Assembly: GCA_015063805.1 (NCBI GenBank)
Contig: SVTK01000005.1
Coordinates: 62,001-126,000, forward strand
Direction of reading: 5' to 3'
Source: Oscillospiraceae bacterium
GTDB lineage: Bacteria; Bacillota; Clostridia; Oscillospirales; CAG-272
Length of the DNA stretch: 64,000 nucleotides
The notes beneath the pieces are model-generated. The model was not told where the DNA came from. It did no database searches and was given only the letters and a program-made list of their open reading frames with translations. The position numbers and the translations under genes are program-made. This document shows positions 18,716-27,888 of the stretch, piece after piece (positions within the stretch are counted from its first letter, which is position 1; the number at the start of each line of letters is the position of its first letter).

Positions 18716-18747
18716 ATTCCCGAATTTCTGTACGGAGGTGAAATGCC

Positions 18748-19866
18748 ATGGGAACACAGGCGAAAAAAAGAGCCCTGCTGGCGGTACTGCTGGTGGGCGC
18801 AATGCTGTTCTGTACAATCTTTTCCCTGATCACCCGTGCCGATGACAGCCTGCCTACTTTGTACTGTAACGACGAGGTGTGGTACAAGGCCACCATCGTT
18901 CCCCTGCGCATCTATCACAGCGTGTATGTGCCCATTTCGGTGTTTGAACAGCTGGAGGGGGTCACCGTGACCATTTACGAGCGGAACAATACCGCCATGA
19001 TTTCTCGCAGTGACACGCTCTATATTTCCTTTGACTTCACCCGCAATTCCGCCTCAGTGAAGGAGAATGAGCGTTTCTACCTCATGACGTATACTGAGGG
19101 AGGAGAGCGTTATGTGCCTCTGGTCACCACCTGCGAGTATCTGGATCTGCAGTGTGAGACCCATACCAGCGTCTTGGACGGTTCCATTTCGGCTCGAATC
19201 TGCGACGGCAAGCAGACCAAAACCTTTGCCGAACTGCTCCGCCGCTACAATCCCGCCGCCCTCGACGGCAAAACCGAGCCCCCCGAAACCACAGCACCCA
19301 GTCAGCCCATTGATCCCGTGAGCAGTGCGCTTTTTCTGACGGTGGACGGTTTGGGAGACGGGACGCGGATTCCCGCCTTGTTGGATCTGCTTGAGGATTT
19401 TGATGTGAAGGCGGCTTTCTTTGTAACGCCGAAGGAACTTGAGGAAAAGGAAAACCTGGTTCTGTCCCTGTTAGCAGGGGGACATACCCTCGGTTTCCTG
19501 GTAGAGAAATCGGGTGCCGCTGATGCCCTCGCCGAAGCCAACGAACGGCTGATGGAGCGTTTCAAACAGACCACCCGCCTGTACCGCCTGCAGGGCGACG
19601 AAGATGCGGAAGGTATCCATGCAGATCTGCGCAAACAGGGGTATGCCCATTGCGGATGGCATCTCGACCTTGGTATAACCGAGGACAGCGTGCGGCAGGC
19701 TCTTATCGATTTCCGCCGTGCGGTGAAAGCGGAGGGGCACCTGGTTCTCCGCGCTCAGCCTGACGGTTTCAATACGGTGGGCTATCTGCGGGAGTTCTTC
19801 CTTTCCGCACAGGGAAAGCGGTCCTTTTCCCCCGTTACCTTTGCATATTACGCCGCGGCAGCCTGA
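18748..19866 (+). CDS. Copper-amine-oxidase-N-like plus degenerate polysaccharide deacetylase protein
   Basis: 372 residues with GGAGGTGA before the ATG. A single N-terminal membrane segment or uncleaved signal (KRALLAVLLVGAMLFCTIF). Residues of about 40-150 look like a copper-amine-oxidase-N-type (stalk) domain: YVPISVFEQLEGVTVTI and RYVPLVTTCEYLDLQC. Then a Pro/Thr linker and, from about 195, a NodB-fold deacetylase-like domain (SALFLTVDGLGDGTRIPAL, VKAAFFVTPKE, LLAGGHTLGFLVEK). The usual metal-binding TFDDG is TVDGL and the HSxxH motif is absent, so it is probably not an active deacetylase. Likely extracytoplasmic, between the DUF3810 gene and walR; perhaps a wall-binding sensor. Confidence 0.75.
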   Translation: MGTQAKKRALLAVLLVGAMLFCTIFSLITRADDSLPTLYCNDEVWYKATIVPLRIYHSVYVPISVFEQLEGVTVTIYERNNTAMISRSDTLYISFDFTRNSASVKENERFYLMTYTEGGERYVPLVTTCEYLDLQCETHTSVLDGSISARICDGKQTKTFAELLRRYNPAALDGKTEPPETTAPSQPIDPVSSALFLTVDGLGDGTRIPALLDLLEDFDVKAAFFVTPKELEEKENLVLSLLAGGHTLGFLVEKSGAADALAEANERLMERFKQTTRLYRLQGDEDAEGIHADLRKQGYAHCGWHLDLGITEDSVRQALIDFRRAVKAEGHLVLRAQPDGFNTVGYLREFFLSAQGKRSFSPVTFAYYAAAA

Positions 19867-19896
19867 ATGCCGACTGCAATCAAGGAGTTTTGACCG

Positions 19897-20610
19897 ATGA
19901 AAACCAACGAAAAGAAGAAAATCCTCATTGTGGAGGATGAAAAGAACATTGCCGAGCTGCTGGCGGTGAATCTGATGCTGGCGGGATATGCCTATGAGGT
20001 GGCATATGACGGCGAGGATGGGCTGAACAAGGCGCTCGGCGGGGAGTTTGACCTCATCCTGCTGGACATTATGCTGCCGAAAATGAACGGCTTTGAGGTC
20101 TGTACCCGGATCCGCCGCCGCCTTTCCACGCCGATCATTATGGTGACAGCCAGAGAAGAGGAAAAAGACAAGATCCTGGGCCTGGACACCGGGGCCGACG
20201 ATTATGTGACCAAGCCCTATTCCTTCAATGAACTTCTTGCCCGCATCAAGTCCAATATCCGCCGCTCCGCCGGAGAGTTGATTGCCGCTGCTCCCGAAGA
20301 GGAGGAAAATCACACCCTGTCGGTGCGCGGGCTGGTGATCGACACAGCGCGCTATGCGGTGGAATTGAACGGCGAGCCCATTGAACTCACCAAAAAAGAG
20401 TACGATTTGCTCTGCTTCCTTGTCTCCAACCTGGGGCGTCCCTACTCCCGCGAGGAGCTGTTGGAGCAGGTGTGGGGCTATGAGGGCTTCTACGGCGATA
20501 TCCGCACGGTGGATGTGACCGTCTCCCGCCTGCGCGCCAAGATCGAGGCCGACACCTCCCGGCCCGAGTATCTCTTCAACAAGCGCGGTGTCGGGTACTA
20601 TATCAAATGA
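19897..20610 (+). CDS. walR: OmpR/PhoB-type response regulator, WalR-like
   Basis: 237 residues. The receiver domain (about 7-120) has the phospho-acceptor Asp in LILLDIMLPKMNGFEVC, the acidic pair in LIVEDEKN and the conserved Thr/Lys positions (VTAREE, TKPYSFNEL). The C-terminal domain (about 145-237) is a winged-helix DNA-binding domain (YSREELLEQVWGYEG, TVDVTVSRLRAKIE, RGVGYYIK). The start follows AAGGAG. The symbol is given because the kinase and two YycH/YycI-like genes follow directly, as in WalRK operons of Bacillota, where it controls wall hydrolases and essential envelope genes. Orthology with WalR rather than another PhoB-type regulator is inferred from context. Confidence 0.85.
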   Translation: MKTNEKKKILIVEDEKNIAELLAVNLMLAGYAYEVAYDGEDGLNKALGGEFDLILLDIMLPKMNGFEVCTRIRRRLSTPIIMVTAREEEKDKILGLDTGADDYVTKPYSFNELLARIKSNIRRSAGELIAAAPEEEENHTLSVRGLVIDTARYAVELNGEPIELTKKEYDLLCFLVSNLGRPYSREELLEQVWGYEGFYGDIRTVDVTVSRLRAKIEADTSRPEYLFNKRGVGYYIK

Positions 20611-22445
20611 TGGTACGAAGCTTATATGCCAAGATCATTCTGATCATGGTTATTTTCATCATCACCGTGATGAGCGTGGTGGGAACGGTTCTGCTCAACA
20701 GTGTCAACCACTTCTACACCGAGGATTTCCTGACCCAGATGGAGCAGAATTTCGCAGAAGACGGTCAGCTGTATCCCGCCCTTGTCAGCGCGGCGTCGGA
20801 GGAAAATTACCTGGAGTCGCTGAAGGCTGTGCTGCAGTCCTTCAGTGCGCGGCTGGGGATTGACTCCTACCGAAATTACTACATTCTCGATGCCGACGGC
20901 ACCATGCTGGATGGCTCGGATGAGAGCTTGGGGCAGACACTGTCCAAAACCGGAAATATGCTGGCCGCCATGAATGGACTCCGCGGCAGCGCCCGTACCG
21001 CCGGTACCGAGTATACCGATTATGCTATCCCTCTTTCGGGCGGCGATAACCGATGCATTATCTACATCAAGGATACCCAGGAGGATATGCAGCAGCTGAA
21101 CTGGATCCTGTTTTCCATCATCCTCCAGGCTCTGCTGATCGGGCTTCTGATCGCCCTTTTGCTCGCTTTCTTCCTGTCCCGTGCCATTACCCAGCCCATT
21201 CGCTCCTTGACTCACGGCGCACAGCTGATTGCAGCGGGTGAATTTTCCCATGAGCTGGATGTGCACTCCACCGACGAGATCGGTACTCTCACCGATACCT
21301 TCAACCATATGAAGCAGGTGCTGAAAAATACCCTGGATGAGGTGGAGGGGGAGCGTGCCAAACTGGAGACCGTGTTCGCCTGCCTGGCTGACGGGGTAAT
21401 TGCTTTTACCGATGACGGCAAGCTGCTGCATCTCAATGAGAGCGCATCTCAGCTGCTGGAGGAGGGCGAGGTGTCGCCGGACGCAGAGGACTTTAATTTC
21501 GAGCAGCTGCTGGACCTTTTCTCCATTGCCTATCGTGACGGTAAGTTTGAGAACCGCGGCGAGGGAGAAGTGACTGCCAACGAGACTGCCGAAGGGGAAG
21601 CAACTTTTGGCGGTGTCGTCTTTGCCGGCCGTGTGCTGGAGGTGACCTTCGGCCACATCCGTTATAACGAGGAAAACCAAATGCACAACGGCGTTATTGT
21701 CGTCATTCACGATATGACCGGCCGTTATGAGCTGGACAAGTCCCGCCGGGAGTTTGTGGCCAATGTTTCCCATGAGCTCCGCACACCCCTGACCTCCATT
21801 AAGGGCGCTTGTGAGACCCTCCATGACCATCCCGAGCTGCCCGATGAGATCAAAACCCGTTTCCTTGAGATGGCGATTTCGGAGAGTGACCGCATGACCT
21901 CCATCGTGCGCGATCTGCTGGTGCTCTCCCGGCTGGACAACCAGCGTACCCATTGGAATATCACCGAATTTGATCTGAATGCATCCCTTAGCCGCATGGT
22001 GGACGTGATGCAGGTGGAGGCGGTTTCCCGCAATCAGACCCTGCAGTTTGTCCCGGAGGAGGGAGATATGACCATCACCGGCGATGCCGAACGCATCGAG
22101 CAGGTGATCCTGAATCTGGTGTCCAACGCGGTCAAGTATACCCCCGAAGGGGGCAATATTCTGGTGCGCTCGGGACATTCTACTCCCGATAGTGTATTTG
22201 TTTCGGTCAGAGACAACGGTATCGGTATCCCCGAAGAGGACCAGCCCCGTCTGTTCGAGCGGTTCTATCGGGTGGAAAAGGCCCGCACCTCGGGGACGGG
22301 CGGCACCGGCCTAGGCCTGGCCATTGCCAAAGAACTGGTGGAAGCCCACGGCGGCCGCATTGCCCTGCGAAGCAAGCTGAACGTCGGGACGCTGATGGTG
22401 GTGGAGCTTCCGCGCCAAACCAAACTGAAATCTACCGAAGACTGA
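20607..22445 (+). CDS. walK: Sensor histidine kinase, WalK-like
   Basis: 612 residues. Overlaps walR by 4 bases. N-terminal membrane segment (about 9-31), an extracytoplasmic sensor domain of about 140 residues, a second membrane helix (about 168-192), a HAMP linker (ITQPIRSLTHGAQLIAAG), a PAS-type region, and a HisKA domain with VSHELRTPLTSIKG, followed by HATPase boxes NLVSNAVKYTPEG, DNGIGIPEED and GTGGTGLGLAIAKELV. The phospho-accepting His is in VSHELRTP. This is the WalK architecture. It probably senses wall state and phosphorylates WalR. A second ATG, one codon downstream, is also possible. Confidence 0.9.
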   Translation: MMVRSLYAKIILIMVIFIITVMSVVGTVLLNSVNHFYTEDFLTQMEQNFAEDGQLYPALVSAASEENYLESLKAVLQSFSARLGIDSYRNYYILDADGTMLDGSDESLGQTLSKTGNMLAAMNGLRGSARTAGTEYTDYAIPLSGGDNRCIIYIKDTQEDMQQLNWILFSIILQALLIGLLIALLLAFFLSRAITQPIRSLTHGAQLIAAGEFSHELDVHSTDEIGTLTDTFNHMKQVLKNTLDEVEGERAKLETVFACLADGVIAFTDDGKLLHLNESASQLLEEGEVSPDAEDFNFEQLLDLFSIAYRDGKFENRGEGEVTANETAEGEATFGGVVFAGRVLEVTFGHIRYNEENQMHNGVIVVIHDMTGRYELDKSRREFVANVSHELRTPLTSIKGACETLHDHPELPDEIKTRFLEMAISESDRMTSIVRDLLVLSRLDNQRTHWNITEFDLNASLSRMVDVMQVEAVSRNQTLQFVPEEGDMTITGDAERIEQVILNLVSNAVKYTPEGGNILVRSGHSTPDSVFVSVRDNGIGIPEEDQPRLFERFYRVEKARTSGTGGTGLGLAIAKELVEAHGGRIALRSKLNVGTLMVVELPRQTKLKSTED

Positions 22446-22464
22446 GGAGGTGTGATGTGCCGGG

Positions 22465-23883
22465 ATGCGAACCATTGAACGATTGAAAACTCTGCTTTTT
22501 GTCGGGCTGTTTCTCAGCTCGGCCATCCTGTCGGTGTTTTATATTGCCGATACCTCCGCAGGCCAGGGAACAGTGGGAGAAAACCTGCCTGCAGACGTGC
22601 TGGCTGCGCTGAAGGGGAATGATGCAGCGGAGGATAGTCTGCCCGCTGACAGCCTGAGGCCTGCTTTCTTTGGAATGAAGCAGGCGGGACAAGATCCTGT
22701 GGGTATCCGCTCGGGAAGTGAGATGGTACAGGACCTGAATGAGTTAATCTCTCCCTGGGTTGCCTTTGCTTTGGGAGAGGGAAATGTGTGTACACCTGAG
22801 GCGGATCCTGCACGCTGGAAAACCTGCCTTTCAGCCAATTCTTTTTTCTATCTGCGATGGGACGGAGAGTTTTCGGCAGCGATTCTTCGGGCATATGCTT
22901 TGCCGGAGGATGAGGAAGCCATGCTGGCGATGGCGGAAGGAACACTGCCTTGGATTCATGAAATATTCCTTTTCCCCAAAGGGCAGACTAATGACGGTGT
23001 GTGCGCCGTCAGCCGTGATCTTGCAGGGCAGGTTAGCCTGTGGCGAAGAGAGGCTGTCGGTGATGCATGGGACACCGACCTTCCCGACTTTGGCGATTTT
23101 ACCATCTATCAATCCCGTGGGATTCTTCGGCGTTTTGATTTTGCCGGATCGCTTTATCCCGATATCTCGTTTCGTCTCCAGTCTTTGCCCGTTCCGTCCG
23201 TTTTGCTTACCCTGCCCGCATTGCTGCCCCAATATCCCTTTGCCCAGGAGCAGAGTGCGGCGCGCATTCCCGATTCTGTTCTGGCGTGCTTCGGCTATAA
23301 CCTTAATAAGGTGACGGGATACTATGAGAGTGAGGCGGATACGGCGGTATTTGTAGGGACACACGGGACCTTGCGTGCTTCCGCAGATACGCTTACCTAC
23401 GAGGCGACCGCCCGCGGCGGCCTGCCGGTGGGCGATTTCTTGAAAAAAGATTCTGCTTCCTACAATCTGCGGGACGATCTGGCTGCCGGTGAGGCCCTGG
23501 TGGCTTCCCTGCGGCAGAGCGATCGCCGCTTGCTTGGGGGCATTGCCGAGCCCGCTCTGACTTCTGTTTCTGTCGAGCAGGATACCTTGGTGATGACATA
23601 CAGCTATTTCTATGAGAATATCCGTATCGATCTGTCCTCACCCGCCATTACTGTAACCGTGCGTGATCACGCCATTGCTGCGGTTTCGGTGAGGGGCGTC
23701 AATTATGTGGCAGATGAGTACTATCTTCCCTCCGGACGACAACGGTGGATGCTGCAGCTCAGCCAATACCTGAGGGAACGGGACGGAGCCGATGCCGACT
23801 ACACCATTGTTCTCAATTACCGCAAAGATGAGTCTCATGATTTGCGGTTGATTGCCGACTGGGGACTTTATCTGATGCCTTGA
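22465..23883 (+). CDS. YycH-like accessory membrane protein of the WalRK operon
   Basis: 472 residues. GAGGAGG precedes the ATG. One N-terminal membrane helix (KTLLFVGLFLSSAILSVFYI) and a large extracytoplasmic part. No sequence motif was recognised, but position, topology and size match YycH, which holds WalK in check in Bacillus. The middle portion has a SQR-type beta-rich pattern and the C-terminal part (about 380-470) a PepSY/YycH-like repeat (ENIRIDLSSPAITVTVRDHAI). The next gene follows after 22 bases. Assignment rests mainly on context; the protein could be unrelated to YycH. Confidence 0.65.
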   Translation: MRTIERLKTLLFVGLFLSSAILSVFYIADTSAGQGTVGENLPADVLAALKGNDAAEDSLPADSLRPAFFGMKQAGQDPVGIRSGSEMVQDLNELISPWVAFALGEGNVCTPEADPARWKTCLSANSFFYLRWDGEFSAAILRAYALPEDEEAMLAMAEGTLPWIHEIFLFPKGQTNDGVCAVSRDLAGQVSLWRREAVGDAWDTDLPDFGDFTIYQSRGILRRFDFAGSLYPDISFRLQSLPVPSVLLTLPALLPQYPFAQEQSAARIPDSVLACFGYNLNKVTGYYESEADTAVFVGTHGTLRASADTLTYEATARGGLPVGDFLKKDSASYNLRDDLAAGEALVASLRQSDRRLLGGIAEPALTSVSVEQDTLVMTYSYFYENIRIDLSSPAITVTVRDHAIAAVSVRGVNYVADEYYLPSGRQRWMLQLSQYLRERDGADADYTIVLNYRKDESHDLRLIADWGLYLMP

Positions 23884-23905
23884 ATTTTGCCGAAAGGAGA
23901 CTGCA

Positions 23906-24859
23906 ATGCGCTGGAATCACATCAAAACCGTTACCATCTGCCTGCTTTTGTTGGTGAATGCGTGGCTGATTTTCCTTTTGGCAGAGCGTCACATTGAGCG
24001 CACCTACCCCGATCCCGATGTGCTGCAGAACACGGTGGAAATTCTGGCCCGGGATGGGATCTTTCTCACCGCAGATCAGCTGAACCAGGCCCACCCTGCT
24101 GCCGATATTTACGCGGCGGTTCTTCAGGAGGATTACTATGAAGCGGCCGCGGCGTTGTTCAGCGCATCGCCGATTGATAACGTTTTTCCCACCCCCCGGG
24201 GTGTACGTATTCTGACCAAAGCAGGGGACAGCCTCAGCTTCGGCTCGGATTACTCGGTGAGCTATCTGCGGAGCGGAGAAAACCGGGGTGATATGGCGAA
24301 CTTGACCGAGCAGATTTCGACCCGTGGGGAAAAACTGTCGCCCAGCAGTATGAAGCTGCGGAAAATCCGGCAGAGTCTGAAGGATCTGCTGGAAGCGTAT
24401 GTGGGCAGCGGCGGTACCGTTGCTGTGGGGACCCGCCTTACCTTCGATGAGATCTATGGCATGGGGGATCACTATTTGGTCCGATGCAGCCAAACGGTGG
24501 ACGGACGGCCTTTGCTGAACCACCGTGTAAGTGTTGTTTGCTCTTCTGACGGAGAATTGCTTTATCTTGACGGCACATGGAGCTTTTTGTCATTGGTGCG
24601 CAATTATTCTGCACCTCTTTACGATCGGATCAATATACTGTTTATCGAGAAGGATACTGTGGCGGAGATTCGTGCCGAAGGCGGAGCGGCAGATACTCTG
24701 ACGCTGGAGAGTCTGACCCTCTGCTATGTGCCCGCCTCTGCGGCGGAGGGGGACGATGGGGAGCGTGCAGTCTACTTCTCACCGGCGTGGCGTATCGCTT
24801 ATACCGATGGAACGGTTCGCGTGTATCATGGAATTACGGGACAACTGATCGTAAAATAG
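23906..24859 (+). CDS. YycI-like regulatory membrane protein
   Basis: 317 residues; AAAGGAG 5 bases upstream of the ATG. The start MRWNHIKTVTICLLLLVNAW is close to the YycI pattern (a tryptophan/lysine start running straight into one membrane helix), and the end has YFSPAWRIAYTDGTVRVYHG, a PepSY-like strand also seen in YycI. Expected topology: one helix, with the rest outside. In Bacillus YycH and YycI hold WalK inactive together. Last gene of the walRK operon; murA starts 161 bases later with its own promoter. Confidence 0.75.
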   Translation: MRWNHIKTVTICLLLLVNAWLIFLLAERHIERTYPDPDVLQNTVEILARDGIFLTADQLNQAHPAADIYAAVLQEDYYEAAAALFSASPIDNVFPTPRGVRILTKAGDSLSFGSDYSVSYLRSGENRGDMANLTEQISTRGEKLSPSSMKLRKIRQSLKDLLEAYVGSGGTVAVGTRLTFDEIYGMGDHYLVRCSQTVDGRPLLNHRVSVVCSSDGELLYLDGTWSFLSLVRNYSAPLYDRINILFIEKDTVAEIRAEGGAADTLTLESLTLCYVPASAAEGDDGERAVYFSPAWRIAYTDGTVRVYHGITGQLIVK

Positions 24860-24907
24860 ACGAAAAACGAAAATAAATTTCAAAAATATCAAAATACCCC
24901 TTTTATT

Positions 24908-24936
24908 TTGATGTAATGTATGGTATACTATACAAT
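24908..24936 (+). promoter_or_regulatory. Promoter of murA
   Basis: TTGATG (24908-24913), a 17-base spacer and TACAAT (24931-24936). TATACT (24924-24929) overlaps just upstream and could act as an alternative -10 with a poor -35. Distance to the murA ATG is about 85 bases. Confidence 0.65.
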
Positions 24937-25020
24937 AGAATTGCTGTAGCTGTGCCGCGGCAGACTCTGCCGCTGAGATACAATGTGTCAACAGAACTTG
25001 AGAAAGGGCTGCAAAGTCTT

Positions 25021-26310
25021 ATGGAAAAGATTGTAATCGAGGGAGGACGTCCCCTCTTTGGCGAGGTGGATGTCAACGGCATGAAGAATGCCGCACTTCC
25101 CATTATTCTGGCCAGTATTCTGACCGAAGATAAATGTGTTATCGAGCATCTTCCCGCCATCAGCGATGTTACCCTTGCGCTGGAGATCCTGCGCAGTATG
25201 GGGGCGGGGGTTCGGATGATCAACCGCACCACCGTGGAGATCGACTCCAGCCACATCAAATGCGGGAATTCCCCCTATGACCTGGTGAGTAAGATGCGCG
25301 GCTCAACCTATTTGATTGGCGCGGAGCTGGGCAGATTCGGCCGTGCCCGTGTGGGCTGGCCCGGTGGCTGTGACTTTGGTGTTCGCCCCATTGACCAACA
25401 TATCAAGGGCTTCGAGACGCTGGGAGCCCAGGTGGAGATCGAAAACGGCTATATCGTAGCCAATGCCCCGGAGGGTCTTCATGGCGGATCAGTCTATTTT
25501 GACTGCGTGACGGTGGGGGCAACCATCAACGTTATGATTGCGGCGGTGCTGGCACCCGGCCAGACGATAATTGATAATGCTGCCCGTGAGCCACATATCG
25601 TGGATCTTGCCAATTTTCTCAATACTTGCGGTGCAAAGATTACCGGTGCGGGAACCGGTATGATCCGCATCACCGGTGTGGAACGTTTGCACGGATGTAC
25701 CTATGCCATCATTCCCGATATGATCGAGGCCGGCACATATATGGCTGCTGTGGCTGCCGCAGGCGGCCGCGTACGCATCAATAACGTGATTCCCAAGCAC
25801 CTGGAAATCATTTCGGCCAAGCTGGAGGAGATGGGGGCAGAGATCGAAGAGTACGATGACTTCATTGTCATCAGCCGTACAGAGCCTTTACGGCGAGCCA
25901 ACATCAAGACCTTGCCTTACCCCGGTTTCCCCACCGATATGCATCCGCAGATGAGTGCAGTGCTGTGTTGTGCTGTCGGGACCAGCATGGTATCCGAGGG
26001 GATTTGGGAGAATCGCTTCCGCTATGTGGATGAGCTGCTTAAAATGGGCGCTGACATCTCGGTGGAAGGGCGTACTGCCACCATTGTGGGAGTGGAACGT
26101 CTGACGGGTGCACCGGTCCGCGCAGTCGATTTGCGTGCAGGTGCCGCAATGATTATCGCAGCCCTGGCTGCCGAGGGCCGGACCGAGGTTTCGGGCATCG
26201 GCAGTATCGAGCGCGGATACGATGATATTGTAGGCAAGCTCAGCCGCCTGGGGGCCCAGATCAAAAAGATGTATTGCAGCGAGGAAAACGAGCTGCTGGA
26301 CGCAAACTGA
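25021..26310 (+). CDS. murA: UDP-N-acetylglucosamine 1-carboxyvinyltransferase
   Basis: 429 residues, the usual length. It adds enolpyruvate from PEP to UDP-GlcNAc, the first committed step of peptidoglycan synthesis. Lys22-Asn23 of the UDP-GlcNAc site (VNGMKNAALP) and the catalytic loop Cys117 (VGWPGGCDFGVRPIDQHI), the fosfomycin target, are present. The ATG at 25021 fits MurA's usual N-terminus (MEKIVIEGG); longer in-frame starts add about 35 unrelated residues. The ribosome binding site is weak (AAAGGGC about 13 bases upstream). It lies directly after the walRK operon, which by analogy regulates wall genes. Confidence 0.96.
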   Translation: MEKIVIEGGRPLFGEVDVNGMKNAALPIILASILTEDKCVIEHLPAISDVTLALEILRSMGAGVRMINRTTVEIDSSHIKCGNSPYDLVSKMRGSTYLIGAELGRFGRARVGWPGGCDFGVRPIDQHIKGFETLGAQVEIENGYIVANAPEGLHGGSVYFDCVTVGATINVMIAAVLAPGQTIIDNAAREPHIVDLANFLNTCGAKITGAGTGMIRITGVERLHGCTYAIIPDMIEAGTYMAAVAAAGGRVRINNVIPKHLEIISAKLEEMGAEIEEYDDFIVISRTEPLRRANIKTLPYPGFPTDMHPQMSAVLCCAVGTSMVSEGIWENRFRYVDELLKMGADISVEGRTATIVGVERLTGAPVRAVDLRAGAAMIIAALAAEGRTEVSGIGSIERGYDDIVGKLSRLGAQIKKMYCSEENELLDAN

Positions 26311-26330
26311 CGAATTTATCATAACACTCC

Positions 26331-26364
26331 GAGAGCCTGTGTGCAGTTCTGCCCACAGGCTCTC
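26331..26364 (+). terminator. Hairpin between murA and the SLH-transglutaminase gene
   Basis: An 11-bp stem (26331-26341 with 26354-26364) with a 12-base loop, 20 bases after the murA stop. There is no clear T-run, and it ends 18 bases before the next start codon. It may be a weak terminator or a leader hairpin that modulates the downstream gene. Confidence 0.5.
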
Positions 26365-26382
26365 TGCGGATTATTACGGAAA

Positions 26383-27819
26383 ATGAAATATTCATTTATT
26401 GTTTTGCGGCGTATTTTGCCGTTGATGCTTTCCTTTTTGTTCTGCCTTTTCTGCCTGTCCCCTGATCTGGCGGCGGAAAACACAGTGGAAATGCCCACAT
26501 CGGGTTTCTCCGATGTTCAGGCGATTTCCTGGTTTTATGGGGATATCATGCGGCTTTTCAAAGAGGGCATCGTTTCAGGTTATCCGGATGGCCGTTTCCG
26601 TCCCGACTCTCCTGTAACCTGTGCAGAGTCTTTGAAAATGATTCTCTCTGCATCGGATGACCTTACGTTTTCCGCTGTTCCGGGACAGCCCTGGTACCAG
26701 CCTTACTATGCCTATGCCAGAGAGAAACGCGTGGCAGACCTGTCGGTACTGTCTCCTGATGCGCCGATTTCCCGTGCGAGTGCGGTCAGGTTGATTGTCC
26801 GGGCCATGGGCCTTCCCCTGCGTGTTGGGGAGAGAAGTCAGCCCTTTGCCGATTTTGCCGACGTCTATGCCTTGACTTTGTACGACGCTGGAATTTTGCG
26901 GGGGGAAACTTCGGGCGGTTTGCTGTATTTTCGGGGAGAGCGTTCCCTGAGCCGTGCCGAACTGGCCGCCCTGGTGTCCCGGATGCTGGATTATCTTGCA
27001 GTCCGGCCGGTACACAAGGCAGAGGCAAGGCTTTTGCCCGCCGGGGTCAAGCTGCCTGAATCGCCCACTGCAGTGGAGGATTTCGTACATCTGCTCATTT
27101 TCCTGTCGGTCAGCGGTGCGCAGGAACAGACTTTCACCTACCGTGATGTTGCCGCAGAGACGGTGCGGGATGTATATCTTCCGCGGCTGAAAGAGGCCTA
27201 TCCCATTGCCGCGGATCTTTGCCGCGAATCGGTGATTTACTACCATCACTATGATATTACCCTGGCATACATTGACGATTATGTTACCATGACATTGGCC
27301 TTGCGGGGACGGGATTATACCGCCGAGGAGTGCCGCAATATGTTCACTTATACGCTGGAGCGAGCCAATGCCGTGTCGGAGGAAATTACGGCCGAAATGG
27401 CTGAAGCAGGTGAGCGCGGAGAGCGCGCCTACGCCCGCCGGTGCCTGGACTGGGTGAGTCTCCATTGCGACTATCTTGACGGGGGCAGGCTGGTAGACCA
27501 GTACGCTTATTCGGTTTTCCATGACGGGACCTCCGTGTGTTCCGGGTATACGGCCGCGTATAACCTCCTGCTGAAGCTGGGAGGCATTCGCTGTATGTCA
27601 GTGACGGGGACAGCTCGTTCGGGAGGGGGATCAGCTCCCCATGCCTGGACGGTGGCTGAACTTGACGGGGAGATCTGTATGATCGATGCAACCTGGTGCG
27701 ACCGGCCGGATGCCGATGGGCAGGCGGCGTATTTTGCCTTGGATGAGCAAACGTTTTCCCGGGACCATACCCCCGAATGGGATTGGCACAGCTACTGGCC
27801 GATCTTCGGGGAAAGTTGA
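26383..27819 (+). CDS. SLH-domain and transglutaminase-like surface protein
   Basis: 478 residues from the ATG at 26383. An N-terminal hydrophobic stretch (RRILPLMLSFLFCLFCLS) followed by a possible cleavage site is a signal peptide. Residues of about 45-230 contain SLH-type repeats, one well preserved as FKEGIVSGYPDGRFRPDSP, which anchor proteins to pyruvylated wall polymers. From about 280, a transglutaminase-like domain with the core pattern GTSVCSGYTAAYNLLLKL (Cys), PHAWTVAELDGEICMIDATW (His and Asp). The Cys-His-Asp triad is intact. Such proteins are predicted wall-associated proteases or crosslinkers. A weak CGGA is the only binding site, so translation may be low or start elsewhere. 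Confidence 0.87.
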   Translation: MKYSFIVLRRILPLMLSFLFCLFCLSPDLAAENTVEMPTSGFSDVQAISWFYGDIMRLFKEGIVSGYPDGRFRPDSPVTCAESLKMILSASDDLTFSAVPGQPWYQPYYAYAREKRVADLSVLSPDAPISRASAVRLIVRAMGLPLRVGERSQPFADFADVYALTLYDAGILRGETSGGLLYFRGERSLSRAELAALVSRMLDYLAVRPVHKAEARLLPAGVKLPESPTAVEDFVHLLIFLSVSGAQEQTFTYRDVAAETVRDVYLPRLKEAYPIAADLCRESVIYYHHYDITLAYIDDYVTMTLALRGRDYTAEECRNMFTYTLERANAVSEEITAEMAEAGERGERAYARRCLDWVSLHCDYLDGGRLVDQYAYSVFHDGTSVCSGYTAAYNLLLKLGGIRCMSVTGTARSGGGSAPHAWTVAELDGEICMIDATWCDRPDADGQAAYFALDEQTFSRDHTPEWDWHSYWPIFGES

Positions 27820-27824
27820 TGCGG

Positions 27825-27854
27825 GGGAGGGGCGTGGTGCCCCTCCCGTTTTTT
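27825..27854 (+). terminator. Terminator after the SLH-transglutaminase gene
   Basis: A 9-bp GC stem (27825-27833 with 27839-27847), a GTGGT loop and GTTTTTT. Closes the murA-region transcript. Confidence 0.9.
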
Positions 27855-27888
27855 GGGCAGATTTTGTGGGAGAAAATAGGGACGGCTC

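Noticed and set aside
20622..22178. Long open frame on the minus strand opposite walK
   Set aside because: The sense strand encodes a complete histidine kinase; the antisense text is His/Gln-rich with no domain.
22465..24859. Two membrane proteins after walK as unrelated transporters
   Set aside because: Only one N-terminal membrane helix each and the order after walRK match YycH/YycI; transporter topology is absent.
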